A stretch of 64,000 nt of DNA from Triticum aestivum (taxonomy: Eukaryota; Streptophyta; Magnoliopsida; Poales; Poaceae), in the NCBI RefSeq assembly GCF_018294505.1, contig NC_057809.1:136126979-136190978 (forward strand). Direction: 5' to 3'. A model generated the notes under the pieces. It was not told the origin of the DNA and made no database searches. It worked only from the letters and a program-made list of their open reading frames with translations. Positions 34,401-45,035 of this stretch are shown in pieces. The first letter of the stretch is position 1; every line of letters starts with the position of its first letter. The translations under genes were made by a program, and so were the position numbers.

Positions 34401-34962
34401 TATCTGCGCAGCATCCTATGACAATCCGGCCCCAACACTGATCAAGGACACTCTGGCAAGGCTATCCATGGTACCAGCACAGCTAGAAGAGGTGAAGCGA
34501 TCTGTTGCCAGGGCCGGCGCTTTGTTGGCACTTACCCGAGCCAAAGCGTGGATAGCTGACTTGGATCCGGTTGACCTTGCCAAAGGCTTTCCAAGCACAC
34601 AAGAAAACGGAGCAGATTTTGATGATGCAGCCCTTAAAAGAGTGACAAGGGAAATGCGTCCTCTGGCGAGTCAGCTGGCAGAAGATGCTAACTTGACGGT
34701 TCACCGGTCTTATTATGATGCCAACAACAAACGGGTTAACCCTGTCATTCCGGAGGCGCAAAATCTTATTCCAGGAATCCGTAAGCACACTTATGCCCCT
34801 GACATTGATCCGTCAGAACTTATCAGTGAAGAAGCTATCTTTCAGGCCTTAACCCGGATTGACTGGACCACTACAAACTTCCAGCCGCTAGGTGGGGAGG
34901 AGGAGGCTGAGCTGACGCCAGATGACCCATCAACTTCGCATCAACATGGTAATGAGACTTGA
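31426..34962 (+). pseudogene. Antisense six-exon gene carried by G2 (PF04195-like protein), one stop
   Basis: Exons 31426-32313, 32395-32541, 32601-32998, 33066-33561, 33950-34226, 34307-34962. All five introns have canonical ends (GTAAAG, GTAAAG, GTAAGT, GTAAAC, GTAAGT) and phases agree, giving 953 codons before the TGA. Exon 1 (296 codons) resembles the plant putative gypsy-type transposon domain PF04195. Exon 2 is Lys-rich (possible nuclear signal). Exon 4 is Pro/Asp-rich and disordered. Exon 5 is a strong coiled coil (LRAALTSIERLKEEF). Exon 6 is helical and ends DDPSTSHQHGNET. A single in-frame TAG at 32757-32759 (codon 398) breaks it. Tat-lineage elements such as maize Grande carry an antisense ORF here; its role is unknown. 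A coding or decoy function is inference. Confidence 0.8.
33710..33905. repeat. 79-bp tandem repeat in intron 4 of the antisense gene
   Basis: Units start AGCCCCCAAGTGCC at 33710, 33789 and 33868 (period 79; the third is partial). Each contains GAATCCTTGGGACTTTGAATAA. On the retroelement's own (minus) strand each unit starts with the purine tract GGCACTTGGGGGCT. Confidence 0.85.
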
Positions 34963-36181
34963 TCCGGCAATCAGAGTGATGCTCCATAAACCTTGTTCTG
35001 CTGGAAACACCATATTTTGGGCCTTCAAGCGCCTTGTAATAAGCTAGTGAAAAATACTTTGATCCGTTGCCCTCGTGCAGCGGGATACACTTTGCGTTGA
35101 TTTGTCATGAGAATTTCAGTACTGGCTTATGTATTTTTACAATATTATGCAATCCCTGTGCCTGCATAAGGAAAATCTGTCCAGGCGGTTTACCACCGGA
35201 CGGGTCAAAATACCCAACACAACTTGGTAAACAACTATGGTTGCAGCAATAATAAATCATACCTGTGATATAAAACATTGCTGTTGGTTTACCAATTGTG
35301 ATTCGAAGAAGGGTGAAAACCCAACTTCCACCATGCCATGTTGGTATATATATGATATAAAACCGGGTTGTGATGAACACCGGCCGATTGCTGGAGACAA
35401 AGTGTCAAAGCTAGACCGGTTTTGAAGGATGCCGGATTACCTTGAATTGTATACTTTAATAGAAGATCCGTAAGCCATGTCGGGTTAAAAAAACTCCGGT
35501 TTAACGTAAACCTTACGAAAAACAAAAACTTGGCAAAAAAGCAAACAAAAAACCGTAGTTGAGGCTTTTCAAGGGCTGCCAGGCCCAAATCGAGGCTTTT
35601 CATGGGCTGCCAGGCCACTGAGTTAAACCATTTTGACAAAGCCTTTTAAGATGGCCCTCCAACTAACCAATCATCTTTTTAACTTTGACAAGTTCAGGTC
35701 TCAATGAGAGTAACTATCAAACATTCGAAGGGTCGTGCCAGGATTACCTGGATAGGAGTGGCTTACTTGATGAAGGCAGGTTAACCCGGGGTTTTAGGTG
35801 AATACACCAGGCTTCCAAGCCGTGGGTCGATACCCAGCTACAAGGGTCCTTTCAAACTCTTTGGTATTTGACACAAAGAGCCCCCAAGTAACTTTGTGAG
35901 CTGTGCTCAATGGGTGCCTATGTTTGAGTCGTGCTTTGCGCAATCGATCCCTCTTTGGCCCCTTGGGTGTGAAGCTCCCCAGCTAGATGGTGGCATGGTA
36001 GCCGGGCTAACAGGTAGTACTTCGTGTTATTAGCTGAAGCCCCCAAGTTAACAGATATTTGAAGGGAAAACGGCGGAGACCCTGCTTGATAGCAAGGATG
36101 CCGGTTTATTATATTGATCATAATATATACATTGTTGAAATATGTACATATGAAAAGCATGTGGCTTCAAGTGTAATAAGG
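34963..36181. other. G2 spacer between antisense gene and integrase
   Basis: Holds the 3' side of the antisense gene and the region after the pol stop; no supported coding sequence. Two nearly identical 26-bp stretches around GGCTTTTCAAGGGCTGCCAGG and GGCTTTTCATGGGCTGCCAGG (35563-35612) form a short tandem repeat. AGCCCCCAAGT motifs recur near 35880 and 36039. Confidence 0.6.
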
Positions 36182-39100
36182 CCGTAGGAGAGCTATGTTC
36201 CATGGCCGCCGGGTCTCCTCCTCAGAGCTACGTGAGTCTTCTCAAATGTCAATGAGGTAGTATGATCCGTTGTGTAGATTTTTGCTGACCACAAAAGGCC
36301 CTTCCCAAGGTGGGGATAACTTGTGCATATCAGTCTGGCCTTGAATGAGCCGAAGTACCAAATCGCCTTCTTGAAAGGTTCTTGTCTTAACCCGGCGGCT
36401 GTGAGAACGCCGCAGGTCTTGTTGATAAACCACCGACCGAGCCAAAGCCATGTCTCGCTTCTCATCTAACAGGTCCAGCGCCTCTTGGCGTGCTTGCTCG
36501 TTGTCCGCTTCAACATAATTCGCGACCCGGGGCGAGTCGTGACGAATATCACTTGGGAGGATAGCCTCAGCCCCATAGACCAGGAAAAAGGGTGTATATC
36601 CCGTAGATCGGTTTGGGGTGGTATTTATGCTCCATAACACAGATGGTAATTCTTCCACCCAACAACCCGGCATCCGCTTCAAAGGGACCATGAGCCGAGG
36701 CTTGATACCCTTCAGGATTTCTTGATTCGCCCTCTCAGCTTGACCATTAGATTGGGGGTGAGCCACGGATGCTACATCAAGCTAGATGTGCTCTCGTTGG
36801 CAGAACTCCTCCATCTCACCTTTAGAAAGGTTCGTACCATTATCTGTGATGATGCTATGTGGGAAGCCGAAACGGAAAATAATCTTTTTGAGAAATTGAA
36901 CCGCCGTGGCTGCATCACATTTACTGACGGGCTCCGCTTCAACCCATTTGGTGAACTTGTCAACCGCCACCAACAGGTGGGTCTTTTTTTCCTTAGAACG
37001 CTTAAAGGGTCCAACCATATCAAGCCCCCAAGTAGCAAACAGCCAAGTGATGGGGATCATGCGTAACTCTTAAGCAGGAACATGAGCTTGACGTGAAAAT
37101 TTCTGACAAGCGTCACACCGCTTTAACAAGTCTTCTGCATCAGAATGAGCTGTTAACCAGTAGAACCCGTGTCGGAAAGCCTTAGCAACCAAGGACTTTG
37201 AACCGGCATGGTGACTGCAATCCCCTTCATGGATTTCCCATAGAATCTCTTGTCCTTCTTCAGGAGAAACACAACATTGGAATATGCCTGAAACGCTAGA
37301 ACGGTGCAACTCACCATTGTGAACAACCATAGACTTGGACCGCCGGACTATCTGCCTGGCGAAAAGTTCGTCTTCTGGTAATTCTCCCCGGTTCAGATAC
37401 GCCAATTATGGAACCGTCCAATCCAGAGTGGCATGTAAAACGGCTACCAACTGGGCCTCCGGATCAGGAACAGCTAAATCCTCCTCTGTAGGCAACTTTA
37501 CAGATAGGTTATGCAAGATATCTAGAAAGGTATTAGGTGGTACCGGTTTACGCTGAGATCCCAGTCAGCTTAGAGCATCTGCTGCTTCATTCTTGCGCCG
37601 GTCGATGTGCTCCACCTGATAACCCTTAAAGTGACCTGCTACAATATCCACCTCGCGCCTATAAGCCGCCATGAGCGGGTCCTTAGAATCCCAAGTACCA
37701 GAAACTTGCTGAGCCACCAGATCAGAATCTCCAAAGCATTGAACCCGGCTTAAGTTCATTTCCTTAGCTACACGAAGACCGTGGAGCAAGGCCTCGTACT
37801 CCACTGCATTGTTAGTACAAGGAAACATTAAGCGGAGAACATAACAAATCTTATCTCCTCGAGGGGAAGTGAGGACAACTCCAGCCCCCGAGCCTTCCAG
37901 CTGCCTGGATCCATCAAAGTGAATGGTCCAGTATGTATTATCTGGTTTGTCTTCTGGTGCCTGTAACTCGGTCCAATCATTGATGAAGTCCACAAGCGCC
38001 TGAGATTTGATGGCTGTTCGGGGTGTATACTTCAAACCATGGGGACCAAGCTCGATCGCCCACTTCGCAACCCGGCCAGTTGCCTCTCTATTCTGGATTA
38101 TATCGCCCAAGGGAGCAGAACTAACCACTGTAATAGGATGGCCTTGAAAATATTGCTTGAGTTTCCTGCTTGCCATAAAAACTCCATACACTAGCTTCTG
38201 CCAATGCGGATATCTTTGCTTTGATTCGATCAGTACTTCACTGATATAATAAACTGGTCGCTGAACCGGATATTCTTTTCCGGCCTCCTTACGCTCAACC
38301 ACAATCGCCACACTGACCGCTCGGGCATTGGCAGCCACGTACAACAATAGAGGTTCATTATCAACTGGAGCAGCGAGGACTGGCGGTTCAGCTAGTTGCC
38401 GCTTCAATTCCACGAATGCCGCATTGGCGGCGTCAGTCCAGACGAATTTATCCGTTTTCTTCAACATTTGATACAGGGGAATCGCCTTCTCTCCCAAACG
38501 GCTGATAAATTGGCTGAGAGCTGCAATCCGGCCCGCCAGACGCTGAACATCATTGATGCACGCCGGTTTAGCCAAGGATGTGATTGCTTTGTTCTTTTCC
38601 GAATTTACCTCAATGCCTTTGTTAGACACAAGAAAACCCAAGAGTTTGCCCGCCGGAACACCAAAAACGCATTTGTCCGGGTTGAGCATCATTTTGTAAA
38701 CCCGAACATTGTCGAACGTCTCCTTGAGATCATTTATCAGGGTTTCCTGCTTCCTAGATTTCACCACAATATCATCCACATAGGCATGAACATTACGCCC
38801 GATCTGTGTGTGAAGACAATTTTGCACACAACGCTGGTAGGTTGCTTGGGCACTCTTGAGCCCAAAGGGCATAGAAACATAGCAGAAGGCTCCAAAGGGA
38901 GTGATGAAAGTTGTCTTCTCCTGGTCCTTAACTGCCATCTTAATCTGATGATAACCTGAATAAGCATCCAGAAAACTCAGGTGCTCACAACCCGCCGTTG
39001 CATCAATGATCTGATCAATACGTGGGAGAGCGAAAGGATCTGTTGGGCAAGCTTTATTCAAATCAGTGTAGTCCACACACATACGCCAAGTGCCATTTTT

Positions 39101-39600
39101 CTTAAGAACCAGCACTGGATTAGCCAACCATTCGGGATGAAACACTTCGACGATAAACCGAGCTGCCAGTAGCCGGCTACCTCTTCGCTGATGGCCTTGC
39201 GTCTTTCTTCGTTAAAGCGGCGAAGGTACTGCTTGACCGGTTTAAACTTAGGATCAATATTTAGAGTGTGCTCAGCGAGTTTCCTTGGTACACCTGGCAT
39301 GTCAGAAGGTTTCCATGCAAAGATGTTCCGGTTCTCACGGATGAACTCGATGAGCGCGCTTTCCTATTTTGGATCCAGATTTGCACTGATACTAAACTGC
39401 TTGGATGAATCGCCAGGGACGAAGTCAACGAGTTTAGTCTCATTAGCCGGTTTGAACGTCAGGGCCGGGTCATGCTCAGTCGTAGGTTTCTTCAGAGGGG
39501 TCATGTCCGCCGGATCAACATTGTCTTTATAGAATCTTAGCTCCTCTGTTGCACAGACTGATTCAGCATAGGCCGCTTCACCTTCCTCGCAATCCAAGGC
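36182..39600 (-). pseudogene. G2 pol: RT, RNase H, archaeal-type RNase H, integrase
   Basis: Read right to left. The PR-RT linker and start of RT (39597-39160) are in one frame with a stop at 39364. A frameshift near 39150 follows, then one frame from 39145 to 36182 broken only by stops (37565, about 37407, 37070, 36782, 36242). Motifs: WRMCVDYTDLNKACP, SFLDAYSGYHQI, HAYVDDIVV (RT active site), then a second RNase H (IHFDGSRQ; NNAVEYEALLHGL; CFGDSDLVAQQ). The integrase has H...H (CSHHAGSK), CDAC, GLDMVGPF, IITDNGTNL and PQSNGQAERANQE. Beyond the TGA at 36242 the frame still encodes a typical tail ending NIALLRPYYT. Tat-lineage by sequence; no chromodomain. Confidence 0.9.
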
Positions 39601-39606
39601 AATCTT

Positions 39607-40431
39607 TCAACTCCCATCTACTGTGATCGTCCCCTTATAACCCGGCATTTTGAGCTGTAGATAAACATAACAGGGTCTCTCCATGAACTTCGCATAAGCC
39701 GGCCGTCCAAATAGCGCGTTATATGGACTCTGGATTTTCACCACCTCAAAGGTCAACGTCTCAGACCTAGAATCAAGCTCGTCTCCAAACACGACTTCCA
39801 AAGCGATCTTTCCCACAGGGTATGCCGATTTACCTGGTACTACACCATGAAAAATAGTGTTTGACGGTTTAAGACTCTTATCTGTCAATCCCATGCGACG
39901 GAAAGTCTCATAGTACAGGATGTTGATACTGCTCCCTCCATCCATCAGAACCTTGGTAAACTTATAGCCCCCCACCTGAGGCGCTACCACCAAGGCTAGT
40001 TGGCCCGGATTGTCAACCCGGGGCGGGTGATCCTCTCTGCTCTCCACATGAGTAGCAAAAGATTCACAGAAAGAAGCTACTATCTCAGAGTCAAGTCCAT
40101 ATTTAGTGCTAAATTTACGGAAAACATCGGTATCCATAAAAGATTTAACACAATCAAACTTAGGTGTCATACCTGACTCCTTACCTTCGTCGAGATCCCA
40201 ATCTTCAGAGTTGCGTTTAATTCTTTCTAATAAATCCCATTTGAATTCAATAGTCTTCATAATAAAAGAGCCAGCACAAGAAGTATCTTGCATGGTGCGA
40301 TTGTTATTAGAAAGCCGAGCATAAATTTTTTGAATAATCATTTCTCTTGAGAGCTCATGATTGGGGCATGAATATAACATTGATTTAAGCCTCCCCAAGC
40401 TTGAGTGATGCTTTCTCCTTCGCGAGGCCAA
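39607..40431 (-). pseudogene. Chimeric frame: G1 gag fused in frame to G2 protease
   Basis: A 274-residue uninterrupted frame. Residues 15 to about 129 match the G1/G3 family gag (LGRLKSMLYSCPNHELSREM, IEFKWDLLERIKRNSEDWD, GLDSEIVASFCESFATHV; G3 has the same at 62640-63000). From about residue 131 it is Tat-lineage protease (REDHPPRVDNPGQLALVV, VLMDGGSSINILY, NALFGRPAYAKFM). The junction is at about 40036-40046. The fusion is in frame apparently by chance. The N-terminal residues to about 14 are out of the gag frame because of a frameshift near 40390. Confidence 0.85.
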
Positions 40432-40616
40432 AAATTATATATATAATTACGATCACGATGAACAAGATGCATAGGATAAAACTTCTGATGAAATTCCAAT
40501 TTCAATCGTTTGTAGTTCCATGATCCCATATCATCACATAGCCTATACCATGTCAATGCGTCTCCCTCCAAAGATAAAGGGAAGACCTTCTTATTGATAA
40601 CATCATTGGGCAGCTT
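40046..40616 (-). pseudogene. G1 gag remnant, N-terminus deleted
   Basis: From the LTR edge the frame enters directly at LPNDVINKKVFPLSLEGDAL (40612 leftwards), then TWYRLCDDMGSWNYKRLKLE, FHQKFYP; a frameshift near 40390 joins it to the chimeric frame. Compared with G3 (62185-62450) it lacks the primer site, leader and roughly the first 80 residues. The junction is at an AAGCT shared by the post-LTR sequence and gag. Confidence 0.85.
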
Positions 40617-42124
40617 TGATGACCCACAAGTATAGGGGATCTATCGTAGTCCTTTCGATAAGTAAGAGTGTCGAACCCAACGAGGAGCAGAAGGAAATGA
40701 TAAGCGGTTTTCAGCAAGGTATTCTCTACAAGCATTGAAATTATAGGTAACAGATAGTTTTGTGATAAGATAATTTGTAACGAGCAACAAGTAACAAAAG
40801 TAAATAAAGCGCAGCAAGGTGGCCCAATCCTTTTTGTAGCAAAGGACAAGCCTGGACAAACTCTTATATAGAGAAAAGTGCTCCCGAGGACACATGGGAA
40901 TTATCATCAAGCTAGTTTTCATCATGTTCATATGATTCGCGTTCGGTACTTTGATAATTTGGTATGTGGGTGGACCGGTGCTTGGGTGCCGTCCTTACTT
41001 GGACAAGCATCCCACTTATGGTTAACCTCTATTGCAAGCATCCGCAACTACAACAAAAGTATTAAGGTAAACCTAACCATAGCATGAAACATATGGATCC
41101 AAATTAGCCCCTTACGAAGCAACGCATAAACTAGGGTTTAAGCTTCTGTCACTCTAGCAACCCATCATCTACTTATTACTTCCCAATGCCTTCCTCTAGG
41201 CCCAAGTAATGGTGAAGTGTCATGTAGTCGACGTTCACATAACACCACTAGAGGAGAGACAACATACATCTCATCAAAATATTGAACGAATACCAAATTC
41301 ACATGACTACTAATAGCAAGACTTCTCCCATGTCCCCAGGAACAAACGTAACTACTCACAAAGCATATTCATGTTCATAATCAGAGGGGTATTAGTATGC
41401 ATATAGGATCTGAACATATGATCTTCCACCAAATAAACCAACTAGCATCAACTACAAGGAGTGATTAACACTACTAGCACCAATCCCGGACTTGGAGACA
41501 AGAATTGGATACAAGAGATGAACTAGGGTTTTGAGATGAGATGGTGCTGATGAAGATGTTGATGGAGATTGCCCTCTCCTGATGAGAGGAGCGTTGGTGA
41601 TGACGATGGCGATGATCCCCCCCGGGAAGGAAGTTTCCCCGGCAAAATAGCTCCGCCAGAGCCCTAGATTGGTTCCGCCAAGGTTCCGCCTCGTGGCGGC
41701 GGAGTTTCGTCCGAGAAGATGGCTTATGATTTTTTTCCCATCGAAAGACTCCATATAGAAGAAGATGGCCACCGGAGGGCCACCAGGGGGGCCACGAGGT
41801 AGGGGGCGCGCCCAGGGGGTAGGGCACGCCTCCCACCCTCATGGGCAGGGTGTGGCCCCCTTGGTGAGTTTCTTCCGCTGAGTATTTTTTATATATTTGG
41901 AAAACATCTTCCGTGAAGTTTTAGGACTTTTGGAGCTGTGCAGAATAGGTCTCTAATATTTGCTCCTTTTCCAGCCCAGAATCCCAGCTGCCGGCATTCT
42001 CCCTCTTTATGTAAACCTTGTAAAGTAAGAGAGAATAGGCATAAGTATTGTGACATAGTGTGTAATAATAGCCCATAATTCAATAAATATCGATATAAAA
42101 GCATGATGCAAAATGGACGTATCA
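40617..42124 (-). repeat. G1 5' LTR (1508 bp), joined directly to gag
   Basis: On the minus strand it runs from TGATACGTCCATTTTGCATC (42124) to GGGTCATCA (40617). It is followed immediately by AAGCTGCCC of gag rather than the AAGACTCTTTTCTGGCACCG-type primer region seen after G3's LTR. Flanked by AGCTT at 42125-42129. Confidence 0.9.
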
Positions 42125-43223
42125 AGCTTCACCAAGGTCTTTCTTTGAAAAACTCCTTTCAAACAGTCCTTTATGCTTTCTAGAAAATTCTACATCATTT
42201 CCGATCAACAATAAGTCATTCACACATACTTATCCGAAAGGCTGTAGTGCTCCCACTCACTTTCTTGTAAATACAAGCTTCACAGTAAGTCTGTATAAAA
42301 CCATATGCTTTGATCACCTTATGAAAGTGTATATTCCAACTCCGAGATGCTTGCACCAGTCCATAGATGGGTCGCTGGAGCTTGCACACTTTGTTAGCAC
42401 CTTTAGGATTGAGAAAACCTTCTGGTTGCATCATATACAACTTTCTTTAATAAATCCATTAAGGAATACAGTTTTGACATCCATTTGCCAGATTTCATAA
42501 AATGCGGCAATTGCTAACATGATTCGGACAGACTCAAGCATCGCTACGGTGAGAAGGTCTCATCGTAATCAACTCCTTGAACTTGTCAAAAACCTTTCGC
42601 AACAAGTCGAGCTTTGTAGACAGTAACATTACCGTCAGCGTCAGTCTTATTCTTGAAGATCCATTTATTCTCTATGGCTTGCCGATCATTGGGAAAGTCA
42701 ACCAAAGTCCATACTTTGTTCTCATACATGGATCCCATCTCAGATTTCATGGCCTCAAGATATTTCGCGGAATCTAGGCTCATCATTGCTTCCTAGGGTT
42801 GGTAGGTTCGCCATGGTCTAGTAACATGACTTCTGGAATAGGATTACGTACCACTCTGGTGCGAACCGTACTCTGTTTGACCTACAAGGTTTGGTAGTAA
42901 CTTGATCTGAAGCTACATGATCATCATCATTAGCTTCCTCACTAATTGGTGTAGGAATCACTGGAACTGATTTCCATGATGAATTACTTTCCAATTCAGG
43001 AGAAGGTACAATTACCTCATCAAGTTCTACATTCCTCCCACTCACTTCTTTCGAGAGAAACTTCTTCTCTAGAAATGATCCATTGTTAGCAACGAATATC
43101 TTGCCTTCAGGTCTGTGATAAAAGGTGTACCCAACAGTTTCCTTTGGGTATCCTATGAAGACGCATTTCTCCGATTTGGGTTCGAGCTTATCAGATTGAA
43201 GCTTTTTCACATAAGCATCACAT
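42125..43223 (-). pseudogene. C3 pol segment 2 (RT to integrase tail), degraded
   Basis: Resumes C3 exactly at the AGCTT duplication. It encodes, with stops and shifts, RT pieces (LYMMQPEGFLNPKGANKVCK; IYGLVQASRSWN; IENKWIFKNKTDADGNVTVY) and the integrase C-terminal linker (KLEPKSEKCVFIGYPKETVG). It ends at CACAT (43219-43223), the target duplication of N1. Confidence 0.88.
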
Positions 43224-44910
43224 TGATACGTCTCCAACGTATCTATAATTTTTGATTGTTCCATGCTATTATATTATCAACCTTGGATGTTTTATATGCA
43301 TTTATATGCTATTTTATATGATTTTTGGGACTAACCTATTAACCTAGAGCCCAGTGCCAGTTTCTGTTTTCCCTTGTATCAGAGTATCGCGGAAAAGGAA
43401 AATCAAACGGAGTCCAATTGACCTGAAACTTCATGAAACTTATTTTTGAACGGAATCAATCTAGGAGACTTGGAGTAGACGTCAGGGAAACTTCGAGGTG
43501 GCCATGAGGCAGGGAGGCGCGCCCTACCCCCTGAGCGCGCCCCCACCCTCGTGAGCCCCTCATGGCTCCCCTGACCGACTTCTTTTGCCTATATATATCC
43601 ATATACCCTAAAACTTTGGGGAAAAGAATAGATCAGGAGTTCCGCCGCCAGAAGCCTCCGGAGCCACCGAAAACCAATCTAGACCCGTTCCGGCACCCTG
43701 CCGGAGGGGGGAATCCCTCTCCGGTGGCTATCTTCATCATCCCGGTGCTCTCCATGATGATGAGGGAGTAGTTCTCCCTCGGGGCTGAGGGTATGTACCA
43801 GTAGCTATGTGTTTGATCTCTCTCTCTCTCTCGTCTTCTTGAGGTGATACGATCTTGATGTATCGCGAGGTTTGCTATTATAGTTGGATGTTATGATGTT
43901 TCTCCCCCTCTACTCTCTTGTGATGAATTGAGTTTTCCCTTTGAATTTATCTTATCGGATTGAGTCTTTAAGGATTTGAGAACACTTGATGTATGTCTTG
44001 CATGTGCTTATCTGTGGTGACAATGGGATATCACGTGATCCACTTGATGTATGTTTTGATGATCAACTTGCGAGTTCCGTGACCTCGTGAACTTATGCAT
44101 AGGGGTTGGCACACGTTTTCGTCTTGATTCTCTGGTAGAAACTTTGGGGCACTCTTTGAAGTTCTTTGTGTTGGTTGAATAGATGAATTTGAGATTGTGT
44201 GATGCATATCGTATAATCATACCCACGGATACTTGAGGTGACATTGGAGTATCTAGGTGACATTAGGGTTTTGGTTGATTTGTGTCTTAAGGTGTTATTC
44301 TAGTACGCACTCTATGATAGATTGAATGGAAAGAATAGCTTCATGTTATTTTACTACGGATTCTTGAATAGATCGATCAGAAAGGATAACTTTGAGGTGG
44401 TTTCATACCCTACCATAATCTCTTCATTTGTTCTCCGCTATTAGTGACTTTGGAGTGACTATTTGTTGCATGTTGAGGGATAGTTATATGAACCAATTAT
44501 GTTATTATTGTTGAGAGAACTTGCACTAGTGAAAGTACGAACCCTAGGCCTTGTTTCAACGCATTGCAATACCGCTTGTGCTCACTTTTACCATTAGTTA
44601 CCTTGCTGTTTTTATATTTTCAGATTACAAATACTCATATCTATCATCCATATTGCACTTGTATCACCATCTCTTCGCCGAACTAGTGCAGCTATACAAT
44701 TTACCATTATATTGGGTGTGTTGGGAACATAAGAGACTCTTTGTTATTTGGTTGCAGGGTTGTTTGAGAGAGACCACCTTCATCCTACGCCTCCCACGGA
44801 TTGATAGACCTTAGGTCATCCACTTGAGGGAAATTTGCTACTCTCCTACAAACCTCTGCACTTGGAGGCCCAACAACGTCTACAAGAAGAAGGTTGTGTA
44901 GTAGACATCA
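43224..44910 (+). repeat. N1 5' LTR (1687 bp)
   Basis: Starts TGATACGTCTCC, ends GTAGTAGACATCA. It contains TATATATCC-type AT boxes near 43592, a CT microsatellite near 43817-43832, and AGGCGCGCCC motifs in the GC-rich part near 43515. Confidence 0.9.
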
Positions 44911-44920
44911 AGCTCTTTTC

Positions 44921-44938
44921 TGGCGCCGTTGCCGGGGA
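44921..44938 (+). other. N1 primer-binding site (tRNA-Asp)
   Basis: TGGCGCCGTTGCCGGGGA lies ten bases after the LTR. It is complementary to the 3' end of plant tRNA-Asp(GTC), ...TCCCCGGCAACGGCGCCA as I recall it. G3 has the same site with one change (62090-62107). Confidence 0.8.
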
Positions 44939-45035
44939 GGTTAGTGCTTGAAGGTATATCTTTAGATCTTACAATCGAATCTTTTAGTTTCTTGTTTTAT
45001 TACTAGTTTAGTTTATAAAAGAAAACTACAAAAAA

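Larger units (their letters stand above)
29877..40040 (-). mobile_element. G2: Tat-lineage Gypsy retrotransposon, 5' truncated
   Basis: Minus-strand element inside G1. It retains protease, RT, RNase H, a second archaeal-type RNase H, integrase, a long 3' region with an opposite-strand gene, and the 3' LTR. The 5' LTR, leader and gag are gone; its protease is joined to G1 gag at about 40040. The second RNase H (IHFDGSRQLEGSGAGVVL) and the antisense gene place it in the Tat group (RIRE2/Grande/Retand relatives). Confidence 0.85.
25544..42124 (-). mobile_element. G1: Athila-like Gypsy retrotransposon, interrupted
   Basis: Minus-strand element with LTRs 25544-27061 and 40617-42124, inserted in C3 with perfect target duplication AGCTT (25539-25543 and 42125-42129). 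Present: part of gag (right), the integrase C-terminus [20 protein letters not shown] (left), a small third ORF, and a long 3' untranslated region. Everything between early gag and late integrase is missing and is replaced by the truncated Gypsy G2. G3 at 60558 is a second copy of the family and serves as reference. Confidence 0.9.

Noticed and set aside
36722..37066. Plus-strand 114-codon frame
   Set aside because: Exact antisense of G2 integrase core (IITDNGTNL region).
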